A stretch of DNA of 64,000 bases from UBA4416 sp044238845. GTDB taxonomy: Bacteria; Bacteroidota; Bacteroidia; B-17B0; Aurantibacillaceae. The stretch spans positions 94,971 through 158,970 of the forward strand of contig JBIICN010000003.1 in assembly GCA_044238845.1 (NCBI GenBank), given 5' to 3'. Below are positions 24,405-32,951 of the stretch, in pieces. How positions within the stretch are numbered: position 1 is the first letter of the stretch; each line of letters starts with the position of its first letter. Below the pieces are notes generated by a model that saw only the letters and a program-made list of their open reading frames with translations, was not told where the DNA came from and did no database searches. A program made the translations under genes and the position numbers.

Positions 24405-27023
24405 CTACTTCCCTTCTCTTTCCTTATCTAAGTATGAATGCACCACTTCAATCGCATTATCTATCACATCACTTAAGGCAACAATAAATGAACCTGGTTT
24501 TGCAATGCTGAATGCATGATTTAGAGCTTCAATTTCTTTAGGCACATATTCATAAGACGTCATTGGGCTTACTTGTTGAATTCCTTCCACTAATAATTTC
24601 ACGATTTCTTCTGCTTGTCGTCCACGTAAAAATTTATCCTGACGAATAATGATATGATCAAACATCTCTGCTGAGATTCTTCCCATATCTCTAATATCAT
24701 CATCACGTCTGTCTCCAGTACCTGTAATGATGCCTATTTTAGAAGTGGATTCAATGGTAGATAAAAATTCTTTAATCCCTCTAAAGCCATCAGCGTTATG
24801 AGCAAAGTCAATCATCACTTTATATTCTTTGAAATCAAAAATATTCATACGGCCAGGTGTTTGTGCTGCCGAAGGAATAAATGTTTCTAAGCTAGTAGCA
24901 ATATCTTCTGTTGCAAAACCATATACGTAAGTTGCCAAAGTTGCTGCTAATACATTTTGAATCATAAAAGAAACTCGTCCACCAAAAGTTAAAGGCACAT
25001 TGGTTACTTTTTGGACTCTAAATTTCCAATCACCTTTTTTAATGGTAATAAATCCGTTTTCATAAATAGCTGCAATACCACCTTTTTTACAATGATCAAC
25101 AATAACTTTGTTGTTTTCATCCATACTAAAGTATGCCACGTTGCAGCTCACTTCTTTTGAAATGCCAGCACAGTATTCGTTATCTGCATTTAATACTACA
25201 TAACCATCACGCTTCACACTTTCTGCCACAACACCTTTTACACGAGCCATATCTTTCAAGGTATTGATATCTGAAAGTCCCATGTGATCTTCTTGAATGT
25301 TTGTAACAACAGCCACATCACATCTACTGAATCCTAAACCCGAACGTAAAATACCACCACGTGCAGTTTCTAAAACAGCAAACTCAACCGTAGGATCTTT
25401 TAAAATAAACTCCGCACTAATTGGGCCAGTTGTATCACCTTTGGTTAACATCGAGTTACCAACGTAAATACCATCACTTGTTGTAAATCCAACTTTGAAT
25501 CCGTTATTTTTAACGATGTGAGAAATTAAACGCGTTGTGGTTGTTTTACCATTGGTGCCTGTAATAGCAATAATAGGAATACGACAAGATTTACCAGTTG
25601 GATATAACATATCAATTACTGGCGCTGCTACATTACGAGGCAAGCCTTTTGCTGGCGCTAAATGCATACGGAATCCTGGAGCCGCATTCACTTCTAAAAC
25701 CACACCACCTGTTATTTCTAAAGGCTCACTTAAATTAGATGCCATGATGTCAATACCACAAATGTCTAATCCAATCACACGAGAAATACGTTCGCAAATA
25801 AAAATATTATGGGGATGAACAATATCAGTCACATCTGTAGAAGTACCGCCTGTACTTAAATTAGCGGTTCCTTTTAAATAGCAATGTTCGTCTTTCTTTA
25901 GAATCGTTTCTAAATTACAATCTTTCTTTGCTAACTGCTCAAGAGTTTCTCTATCAACCGAAATTTCTGTTAATACATTTTCGTGTCCGTAACCACGACG
26001 AGGATCTAAATTTTCTTTATCAATTAATTGTTGTATCGTTGATTTACCATCACCAATCACATGTGCTGGTTCACGCAAAGCTGCGGCTATAAAACGATTA
26101 TTAATGACTAACACTCTATAATCATATCCAGTAATAAATTTTTCAATAATAATTTTACGAGAATATTTTTTCGCATGAGCAAAAGCCTCAACTGCTTCTT
26201 CCAAGGTTTTTACATTGATAGAAGCGCCTTTGCCATGATTACCGTCTAAAGGTTTAAATACTAAAGGAAAGCCAACGCTCTTTACTGCATCTTCTAAATC
26301 ATCAGGATTTGAAATACAAACACCTTTTGCTACTGGAATAGCTGCATCCTTCAGCATGCGTTTGGTTTCATCTTTATTACTTGCCAAATCTACCGCAATA
26401 GAACTTGTTCTATCTGTCATCGTAGCTCTAAAACGTACTTGATTTTTTCCGTAACCTAATTGAACTAAGGATTCCGAATTAATTCGAATAAAAGGAATAT
26501 CTCTTGCAATGGCTTCATCTACAATAGAACCAGTACTTGGTCCAAAGCGCACGCTTTCGCGTAACTCACGCATGTGACGAATTTCTGAATCTATATCATA
26601 AGCCTCTCCTTTAATTAAATGCTCTGCAATTTTAACAGCTGTTTTTGCTGCATACAATCCAACTGCTTCTTCCATATAATTAAATACCACATTATATACT
26701 CCTTTAGTACCTGTACCTCTGGTTCTTCCATAACCGCATTCCATACCTGCTAGAGTTTGTAATTCTAAAGCAATATGTTCAATCACATGGCCCATCCAAG
26801 TACCTTCTTTAATACGAGAAAACAATCCGCCTTCTTTTCCTTCCGAACAACGGTGTTGCATTAAACTTGGCATTAAAGCCTCCAAACGAGCGCCAAAGCC
26901 ATCAATTTTATTTGTTGGAAGTTCTTCTAATTCTTCCAAATCCAACTTCATGACAATTAATTTTTTTCTTTTGATTGACCAATAGTTTGGTCCGCGCATG
27001 ACTTTAGTTTCGATAATCTTCAT
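24405..27023 (-). CDS. cphA: Cyanophycin synthetase
   Basis: An 872-residue enzyme, the usual CphA length. It builds multi-L-arginyl-poly-L-aspartate from Asp, Arg and ATP without a ribosome. The N-terminal domain (1-160) is followed by an ATP-grasp domain (about 160-480) with Lys-Pro-Leu-Asp-Gly-Asn-His-Gly-Lys-Gly near residue 258. A Mur-ligase-like domain (about 485-872) has the P-loop Gly-Thr-Asn-Gly-Lys-Thr-Thr-Thr near residue 490. The two ATP sites add Asp to the backbone and Arg to side chains respectively. Both look intact. Divergently placed 157 bases away is cyanophycinase, followed by an isoaspartyl peptidase, so the locus holds the whole cycle. The product is stored as granules in the cytoplasm. 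Confidence 0.95.
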   Translation of the reverse strand: MKIIETKVMRGPNYWSIKRKKLIVMKLDLEELEELPTNKIDGFGARLEALMPSLMQHRCSEGKEGGLFSRIKEGTWMGHVIEHIALELQTLAGMECGYGRTRGTGTKGVYNVVFNYMEEAVGLYAAKTAVKIAEHLIKGEAYDIDSEIRHMRELRESVRFGPSTGSIVDEAIARDIPFIRINSESLVQLGYGKNQVRFRATMTDRTSSIAVDLASNKDETKRMLKDAAIPVAKGVCISNPDDLEDAVKSVGFPLVFKPLDGNHGKGASINVKTLEEAVEAFAHAKKYSRKIIIEKFITGYDYRVLVINNRFIAAALREPAHVIGDGKSTIQQLIDKENLDPRRGYGHENVLTEISVDRETLEQLAKKDCNLETILKKDEHCYLKGTANLSTGGTSTDVTDIVHPHNIFICERISRVIGLDICGIDIMASNLSEPLEITGGVVLEVNAAPGFRMHLAPAKGLPRNVAAPVIDMLYPTGKSCRIPIIAITGTNGKTTTTRLISHIVKNNGFKVGFTTSDGIYVGNSMLTKGDTTGPISAEFILKDPTVEFAVLETARGGILRSGLGFSRCDVAVVTNIQEDHMGLSDINTLKDMARVKGVVAESVKRDGYVVLNADNEYCAGISKEVSCNVAYFSMDENNKVIVDHCKKGGIAAIYENGFITIKKGDWKFRVQKVTNVPLTFGGRVSFMIQNVLAATLATYVYGFATEDIATSLETFIPSAAQTPGRMNIFDFKEYKVMIDFAHNADGFRGIKEFLSTIESTSKIGIITGTGDRRDDDIRDMGRISAEMFDHIIIRQDKFLRGRQAEEIVKLLVEGIQQVSPMTSYEYVPKEIEALNHAFSIAKPGSFIVALSDVIDNAIEVVHSYLDKEREGK

Positions 27024-27180
27024 AGGGGAATGCTATTAATTGTGAATAGGTATGTCTTTTGACTAATATAAGCCTAGTTTTTTATATAAACTATTTATTG
27101 TTCAAAATAATGGTATAAACTATCTGCAAATTCAATTAATTATCGGTCTTTTTACAATAGTTTTACATGAAATTTAGTTT

Positions 27181-28053
27181 ATGAATCCAAAAGGGAAATT
27201 AGTCATCATTGGTGGCTCAGTAGATAGAGGTAGTTTTTCGGAAAGTGAAACCGACCTAAAGAGAAGTTTAAAGTTTTTTGAAAAAGGAATTTTAAAACGT
27301 ATCACTACAGAATCCGTTAAAAATAGCGAATCACGTATTGAGATTATTACCACTGCGTCAAGTATTCCCGAAGAAGTTGGTGAAGAATATGTGAAAGCAT
27401 TTGCACAATTGCAAGTTGCAAACGTTGGTGTTTTAAATATTAAAACACGCGAAGAAGCGAACTCTGAAGAATACTTAGAACGTTTGCGTAATGCTAATGT
27501 GGTGATGTTTACGGGCGGTGACCAATTACGTTTAACGGCTATATTTGGAGGAACCACTTTTCATCATTTGTTATTAGATAAATATCAAAACGAAGATTTT
27601 TTAATTTCAGGAACTTCGGCAGGAGCTGCAGCTAGCTCAAACAATATGATTTACCAAGGTAGTAGTAGCGAAGCCTTACATAAAGGTGAAGTAAAAATTA
27701 CTGGTGGTTTAGGATTTATTAATAACGTGATTATTGATACGCACTTTGTTCAACGTGGACGCATTGGTCGTTTGTTATACGCATGCGCGAGTAATCCAAT
27801 TAATTTAGGTATTGGTTTAGGTGAAGATGCTGGTTTATTAATTACTGACGGCACTAATATGGAAGCTGTTGGATCAGGTTTAATTATGTTAGTGGATGCC
27901 ACTCAGATGCGTCACACAAGTATGAGTGATGTAGAAATGGGAGCACCTGTATCGATTGATAATTTAATTGTACACGTGATGGCATTAGGAGATCACTATG
28001 ATTTGAAAAACAAAAAATTAACGATTCATAAACCAAGCGATTTTGCCATTTAA
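27181..28053 (+). CDS. cphB: Cyanophycinase
   Basis: A 290-residue S51-family serine peptidase that cuts cyanophycin into beta-Asp-Arg dipeptides. The nucleophile is Ser146 in Ser-Gly-Thr-Ser-Ala-Gly-Ala. The start Lys-Leu-Val-Ile-Ile-Gly-Gly and the segment Phe-Thr-Gly-Gly-Asp-Gln are typical. Without a signal peptide it is cytoplasmic, as is expected for internal granule use; exported forms also exist in other bacteria. It is divergent from cphA and convergent with the isoaspartyl peptidase, with a shared bidirectional terminator. Confidence 0.95.
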   Translation: MNPKGKLVIIGGSVDRGSFSESETDLKRSLKFFEKGILKRITTESVKNSESRIEIITTASSIPEEVGEEYVKAFAQLQVANVGVLNIKTREEANSEEYLERLRNANVVMFTGGDQLRLTAIFGGTTFHHLLLDKYQNEDFLISGTSAGAAASSNNMIYQGSSSEALHKGEVKITGGLGFINNVIIDTHFVQRGRIGRLLYACASNPINLGIGLGEDAGLLITDGTNMEAVGSGLIMLVDATQMRHTSMSDVEMGAPVSIDNLIVHVMALGDHYDLKNKKLTIHKPSDFAI

Positions 28054-28081
28054 ACGTAAAATCAAATTTATATATCAAACT

Positions 28082-28116
28082 AAAAACGGCTATCAAATGC
28101 GATAGCCGTTTTTTTA
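28082..28116. terminator. Bidirectional terminator between cphB and the isoaspartyl peptidase
   Basis: A 13-bp perfect stem (28082-28094 with 28101-28113) with a 6-base loop; A-run on the left, T-run on the right, so it can work for both convergent genes. Confidence 0.9.
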
Positions 28117-28134
28117 TACATGATTTAGTTGAAC

Positions 28135-29076
28135 TTACTTATAAATCCCAATAAATATATCTTCGTTTTGTTTTTTGCTTGCGCGATACATTCCTTCTGA
28201 ATTAAAAGGCAACACAATATTCCCTTTCGCATCTAGTGCAATTAAACCGCCCTCGCCACCAATCTTTACCAATTTATCCATCACCACTAAATCACAAGCT
28301 TCTTTCAGCGATAAATTTTTGTATTCCATTAAACAGGAAATATCATAAGCCACAACCGAACGAATAAATAATTCGCCATGACCCGTACAAGAAATAGCAC
28401 AAGTGTTATTGTTAGCATAAGTACCTGCTCCAATAATGGAGCTATCACCTACTCTACCAAACTTTTTATTTGTCATGCCACCTGTTGAAGTACCAGCAGC
28501 TAAATTGCCTTGCAAATCTAATGCGACACAACCAACCGTTCCAAATTTCTTTTCACCATGCTCGATTTTATCTTCTGTATGATCTAGTATCATACTATTA
28601 GATTGTTTGGCTTGTTGCAATTGATCGTAACGCAGTTGCACAAAAAAGTAATCTTCGTTTTCAAATGGTGCGTTTACTTTTTTAGCAAAATCCATTGCAC
28701 CATTTCCTGTCAACAAAACATGTTCTGATTTTTCCATCACCGCTCTTGCTAAAGAAATAGGATTTTTAACCCCTTGCACACCTGCAATAGCTCCAGCCAT
28801 TAAATCTTTGCCATTCATAATAGAGGCATCCATTTCATGAGTACCAGTATTTGTAAATACAGCACCTTTTCCTGCATTAAACAATGGATTGTTTTCTAAC
28901 TGAATAATAGCAGATTCAACAGCATCAAAAGCTGAACCTCCACTTTTTAAAATACTTTCACCTGCTTCAATAGCATCTTGCAAGCCATTTTTGTAAGCTA
29001 ATTCTTTTTCGGGAGTCATGGTGCTTTTTAATATAGTACCTGCTCCGCCGTGTATTGCTAGTGCATAATTGTGCAT
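28135..29076 (-). CDS. iaaA: Isoaspartyl peptidase/L-asparaginase (Ntn hydrolase)
   Basis: A 313-residue plant-type asparaginase. It is made as a precursor that self-cleaves before Thr180 in Phe-Gly-Thr-Val-Gly-Cys-Val-Ala; Thr180 then is the N-terminal nucleophile. Gly-Gly-Ala-Gly-Thr at 10-14 and Thr-Ser-Thr-Gly-Gly-Met after the nucleophile are typical. These enzymes hydrolyse beta-aspartyl dipeptides, including beta-Asp-Arg released from cyanophycin. Its position next to cphA and cphB strongly supports that job. No signal peptide, so it is cytoplasmic. The symbol is by function; the E. coli homologue is IaaA. Confidence 0.93.
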   Translation of the reverse strand: MHNYALAIHGGAGTILKSTMTPEKELAYKNGLQDAIEAGESILKSGGSAFDAVESAIIQLENNPLFNAGKGAVFTNTGTHEMDASIMNGKDLMAGAIAGVQGVKNPISLARAVMEKSEHVLLTGNGAMDFAKKVNAPFENEDYFFVQLRYDQLQQAKQSNSMILDHTEDKIEHGEKKFGTVGCVALDLQGNLAAGTSTGGMTNKKFGRVGDSSIIGAGTYANNNTCAISCTGHGELFIRSVVAYDISCLMEYKNLSLKEACDLVVMDKLVKIGGEGGLIALDAKGNIVLPFNSEGMYRASKKQNEDIFIGIYK

Positions 29077-29190
29077 ATGATTTAGTTTTGGAAATTAAAT
29101 GTAATGAAAAAAAGGAATAATCGCTTAAATATTTATGAGAACAAAAATATAGATATGAGATTACTTCGCTACACTAGCAATGACAAAACT

Positions 29191-31722
29191 CTAAAAATCA
29201 TCATCCTCTTCTTCTTTCTTTTTAGGTTGAAGAGGCTTATTGGCTTTCGGTTTTTCTTCGCCAACTTGTATTTGAAACTTTTGATTTGCCTTTTCTGTCT
29301 CTTTTACCTTAACACTATCTTTTTTAAAGAAACCAAACTCTTCTTTTAAAATTTGTTTTAAATTTTGTTTCTCTTGTTTAATATCATCTTTAATTTTTTC
29401 TTTCGCACCTTTTCGATCATACTTAATCGTAGGATTATCAATTGGCCCCGTCATTACAATAAACACAGAACGTCTGTTTTCAGGGTCGTTTTCAATAAGA
29501 GATAACTCCTCATCAAAATCTTTATTTTCTCTAGGTTTCTTGGCTAAAATTTCGCTCAACAATAATTGAATATGATAATCAATCATGTTGTCAAAAGTAT
29601 GTTTACCCCATAACTCCATATTAATGGCGTTTGATTTAATAGAAGTTCTAGGAATAGTAATCACTCGGTTTTTAATTTCAACCGCACTTTGTAAAGTAGA
29701 GAATTTAATATGTCTTAACTCATTTATATCTACATATTTTGCTAAACTCTCCAATGGCTTAAAACCTATTAACTCGCCACGTTCAATTAAAATACTACTC
29801 GTCACATTAATACTATTTAAATCAACATTTAATTTTTTATCCCAAGTTCCAGAAAAATCAACATTAGCAGTTACAAAACCTTTTAAGTTGTCATCTTTAA
29901 TCGTTGTTTGTCCGAAATTATTTAATTGAGTAAACAGCTTTTGAATATTTAATTTACTTAAATCACAATCAGCCGAAACTTTAAAGCTTTCGCCGCTAGC
30001 GTCAGCAAAAGCATTTAATTTAACTTCTCCATCCGTAGCATTTAAAACAACCTCTTTTAAAGCAATCTTTTGGTTTTTAAGTAGCATATTGCCTTTGATA
30101 TTATCTGCCACAAATTTAGAAAAGGTTAAATGCTCTACATTCACTGAAATATTGAAATCTAAATTAGCAGGAATGTTAATAGATGAATTTTCGCTTGATT
30201 TTCCAGCGCCAAATAAAAAATCTTCTAACTCAATTTTATCACTTGTTACTTGAGCAACTACAGTTAATGGCTCTTTCGGATCAAATAAATAACTTAAAAA
30301 ATTTGGCAACTCACCCACTAGCATCACATCCGAATTACCTCTAATTAATTTTAAATTATAGACATTTAAATGGCGATTATTTAATTCTAACTTTCCTTCA
30401 GGAATATTAATGTGTTTATCAGTTTGCTTAAATGTTGCTTTTAAATCGGTGATGACTGCATTTCCATTTGCTTTAATACTTGGGCTATAAGCATTGGATT
30501 TCATTTCACTAATCAAACCTTCTATTTCTGCATTTAGATTTATTGCACCACTTAAATTCTCTAAGGTGTCAATTGGATAAAAGGCAATCAGTTCTTCTAA
30601 TTTTGTATTAGCAGCTAATTTTAATTTTAAATAAGGGTCTTTGAAATTAGTTAATTCTACATCACCAGTAAACGTATTGCCATTTAAATTTGCTGAAATA
30701 TTTTTAAGTGTTAGGTTGCTTCTGCTCTCATTCACTGTAATATTGCCTAACAAATTCACATTCGTTAAGGTGGTGTTTTTTTCTTTGTAAGTAACAGTAG
30801 CCTTCTTAACACCAAAATCAGATTTTAAAATAAATGGTTGTCCGTTTTTGTAATGACACTCGCCAAAAGCGTAAAATTCTCCATCACTTTCGTAATCATT
30901 AATTTGATTTTGGAACTTCTCAGGTAGTAACGATAAAGTAGATGAGATGTCTAAATTTTTTCCGTTAAAAAAAATATCGAGCGATTGAAGGCTATCTTTC
31001 ATCACAAAGGAGCCTTTACTAACTAATTGAGTGTAATTGATTGACGTTTCCGATTTTCGAATAGTATATGTAGAGCCTGTCACATCAAATTCTATATCAA
31101 ACTTTATATTTTTGTTATGAACATATTTTATCTTCTGTACCTGAAACAGATTGACATACGCACTACCATCAGATATTAACGTGTAATTATCTTCATTAAA
31201 CTTTCCTTTAAAATGTAACGCTTTAATAGAAGTATTTAATTTGATTTTTCGTTTATTGTCTTTTAAAGACACATCTACATTTTTTAAACTAATTTTTTCT
31301 AAGGCAAATTTCAAACTATCGCTTCCTGTGCTAGCACTATCTGATTTCCATACGAAGTAATTAGCATTTCCTTTTTTGTCAACTTTTAAATGACAGTCCG
31401 CATTTTCAAGTTCAATTTTTTTGATGGTATAGTTTTTATTAAATAAATCTTTAATATTAAACGCTAATGATAATCGCTTTGCATAAAGCAATGTATCATC
31501 CGATTCAAATTCCTTAGCATCCATAGCCGTGAGTTCTTTAAACTCAATGGCACAATTAGGAAATGATTTGATTATAGTTAAGTCGATATTTTTGGGATCA
31601 ATGCGAACTTCGGTTTTTAAATGTTTATTTAATTCTTTGATGATTAAATTAACCACCTCTTCTTCATATATAAACACTAAAGAAACACTTATACCGATAA
31701 TGGTAATTACAGAAACAAACAA
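29191..31722 (-). CDS. AsmA-family membrane-anchored protein
   Basis: At least 843 residues. A single N-terminal membrane segment is followed by a long, beta-rich periplasmic region typical of AsmA/TamB-like lipid-transfer proteins. A conserved AsmA C-terminal region lies near residues 570-760 (Leu-Lys-Gly-Phe-Val-Thr-Ala-Asn-Val-Asp-Phe-Ser-Gly). The tail is Lys/Glu-rich. The given start is a TTG, but protein-like sequence continues upstream in frame to 31812 (Lys-Lys-Lys-Asn-Phe-Trp-Arg-Phe-Leu-Lys-Arg) with no ATG, GTG or TTG. An ATG at 31854 is in frame but separated by a TAG at 31815. The true start is therefore unclear. It is divergent from the DUF2179 gene. Confidence 0.85.
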   Translation of the reverse strand: MFVSVITIIGISVSLVFIYEEEVVNLIIKELNKHLKTEVRIDPKNIDLTIIKSFPNCAIEFKELTAMDAKEFESDDTLLYAKRLSLAFNIKDLFNKNYTIKKIELENADCHLKVDKKGNANYFVWKSDSASTGSDSLKFALEKISLKNVDVSLKDNKRKIKLNTSIKALHFKGKFNEDNYTLISDGSAYVNLFQVQKIKYVHNKNIKFDIEFDVTGSTYTIRKSETSINYTQLVSKGSFVMKDSLQSLDIFFNGKNLDISSTLSLLPEKFQNQINDYESDGEFYAFGECHYKNGQPFILKSDFGVKKATVTYKEKNTTLTNVNLLGNITVNESRSNLTLKNISANLNGNTFTGDVELTNFKDPYLKLKLAANTKLEELIAFYPIDTLENLSGAINLNAEIEGLISEMKSNAYSPSIKANGNAVITDLKATFKQTDKHINIPEGKLELNNRHLNVYNLKLIRGNSDVMLVGELPNFLSYLFDPKEPLTVVAQVTSDKIELEDFLFGAGKSSENSSINIPANLDFNISVNVEHLTFSKFVADNIKGNMLLKNQKIALKEVVLNATDGEVKLNAFADASGESFKVSADCDLSKLNIQKLFTQLNNFGQTTIKDDNLKGFVTANVDFSGTWDKKLNVDLNSINVTSSILIERGELIGFKPLESLAKYVDINELRHIKFSTLQSAVEIKNRVITIPRTSIKSNAINMELWGKHTFDNMIDYHIQLLLSEILAKKPRENKDFDEELSLIENDPENRRSVFIVMTGPIDNPTIKYDRKGAKEKIKDDIKQEKQNLKQILKEEFGFFKKDSVKVKETEKANQKFQIQVGEEKPKANKPLQPKKKEEEDDDF

Positions 31723-31832
31723 CGTGATGAGGAAACGTTTTAAAAATCTCCAGAAATTTTTTTTCTTTTCTGGGATTGGCGATTGAATATGTTCTTGACT
31801 TGTTTCGATAGTCTAAATTTCTGCTTTATTGC

Positions 31833-31861
31833 TTGTTAATTTTTGCCAAATCATAGCTTTG
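31833..31861 (+). promoter_or_regulatory. Promoter candidate for the DUF2179 gene
   Basis: TTG (31833-31835) and TAGCTTTG (31854-31861) are separated by 18 bases, matching the Bacteroidota -33/-7 pattern, about 87 bases before the ATG at 31949. Confidence 0.45.
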
Positions 31862-31948
31862 TATAAACAATAGATTATTAATAATTAATAGTATAACGAA
31901 GCTAGAGGAGATAAAGTACAAGTAATTTTATGTAGCGATTTTAAAATT

Positions 31949-32524
31949 ATGGAATTCGATTATTTTAGCTGGATTATATTACCTATTCTCATCTTTATAT
32001 CAAGATTAGGTGATGTAACGATGGCAACACTTCGCCATATATTCATATCAAAAGGCTTTAAAAAAATTGTTCCAATTCTTGGTTTTTTTGAGGTATTAAT
32101 TTGGTTGGTTGCTATGCGCCAAGTATTTAGTCATTTAGATAATATAGCTTGTTTTATTGCTTGGGCAGCGGGGTTTAGCGCTGGAACTTATCTGGGAATG
32201 TATATTGAAGAACGTTTGGCAATAGGAACACAGATAATACGAATTATTAGCAACGAGAATATTAATGAATTAATAAATGCTTTAAAGTTAAGGAATCAAG
32301 GAATTACCATTGTTGACGGTCAAGGTGCAATGGGGCCCGTGAAATTGATTTTTACAATTGTGAAACGAACAGATAAAGCAGAAGTCCTCGATTTAATAAA
32401 CGCTATGACGCCAAACGCCTTTTATTCTATTGAAGACGTAAAAGGTTCAGAGCACGGTGTATTTACAGATGATGGAAAGACCTCAGCTGTAGGTAGGTTA
32501 TTTACGATTAGGAAAGGGAAGTAG
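31949..32524 (+). CDS. DUF2179/UPF0316 family membrane protein
   Basis: A 191-residue protein. The first 95 residues hold three hydrophobic segments with the UPF0316 pattern (Ser-Arg-Leu-Gly-Asp-Val-Thr-Met-Ala-Thr-Leu-Arg). The C-terminal half is a cytoplasmic DUF2179-like domain (from Gly-Thr-Gln-Ile-Ile-Arg-Ile-Ile). The molecular role of the family is not established. A promoter candidate lies upstream. Confidence 0.9.
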   Translation: MEFDYFSWIILPILIFISRLGDVTMATLRHIFISKGFKKIVPILGFFEVLIWLVAMRQVFSHLDNIACFIAWAAGFSAGTYLGMYIEERLAIGTQIIRIISNENINELINALKLRNQGITIVDGQGAMGPVKLIFTIVKRTDKAEVLDLINAMTPNAFYSIEDVKGSEHGVFTDDGKTSAVGRLFTIRKGK

Positions 32525-32532
32525 ATAATGAA

Positions 32533-32564
32533 GGGCTTCGACTCCGCTCAGCCTCACAAACATT
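32533..32564. repeat. Left-half copy of the 24338 inverted repeat
   Basis: The sequence shares TTCGACTCCGCTC and CACAAACATT with the left arm and loop at 24338-24372, but the right arm is missing. It touches the last codon of the TauE/SafE-like gene. Confidence 0.55.
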
Positions 32565-32949
32565 ATTTCCAGAACAACATTTTAGCTCCTAACAAAATGA
32601 TGATGGCGCCAAAAATTTGCTTTACTGTTTTTTGATCTAAAGAAATTGATAGTTTACTTCCGAAATAGCTTCCAAAAACAAAGGTCGAACAAATAATTAA
32701 AGCAGTTTTGTAATCAACATAACCTTGTTTATGGTAATTCATTACCCCTAAAATTCCAATAGGTAATAAAAACATAAACAAAGTTGTTCCTTGCGCTTGA
32801 TGCTGAGTAAAGTCTAAGAAATAAACTAATACAGGCACGATGATAATTCCTCCTCCTATGCCAACCATCCCACTTAAAAATCCCGCTGCTAAGCCAACAG
32901 CCAATAAAATCAAAAGAATTTGTAATGTCATTGGTTTTTTATTTTGCAT
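32563..32949 (-). CDS. TauE/SafE (TSUP) family half-size permease
   Basis: A 128-residue integral membrane protein with four hydrophobic segments. The family signature Gly-Met-Val-Gly-Ile-Gly-Gly-Gly lies at about residues 27-34, and Gly-Thr-Thr-Leu-Phe at 54-58. Normal TSUP proteins have about 250 residues from two such repeats, so this is a one-repeat form that would have to dimerise. Substrates in the family are sulfite and organosulfur or organic anions. ATG at 32931 is an alternative start. It starts two bases after the stop of the secreted-protein gene at 32952-34427 and is probably cotranscribed with it. Confidence 0.85.
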   Translation of the reverse strand: MQNKKPMTLQILLILLAVGLAAGFLSGMVGIGGGIIIVPVLVYFLDFTQHQAQGTTLFMFLLPIGILGVMNYHKQGYVDYKTALIICSTFVFGSYFGSKLSISLDQKTVKQIFGAIIILLGAKMLFWK

Positions 32950-32951
32950 AT

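Noticed and set aside
25537..25818. 93-residue plus-strand frame inside cphA
   Set aside because: Antisense shadow of a conserved catalytic region.
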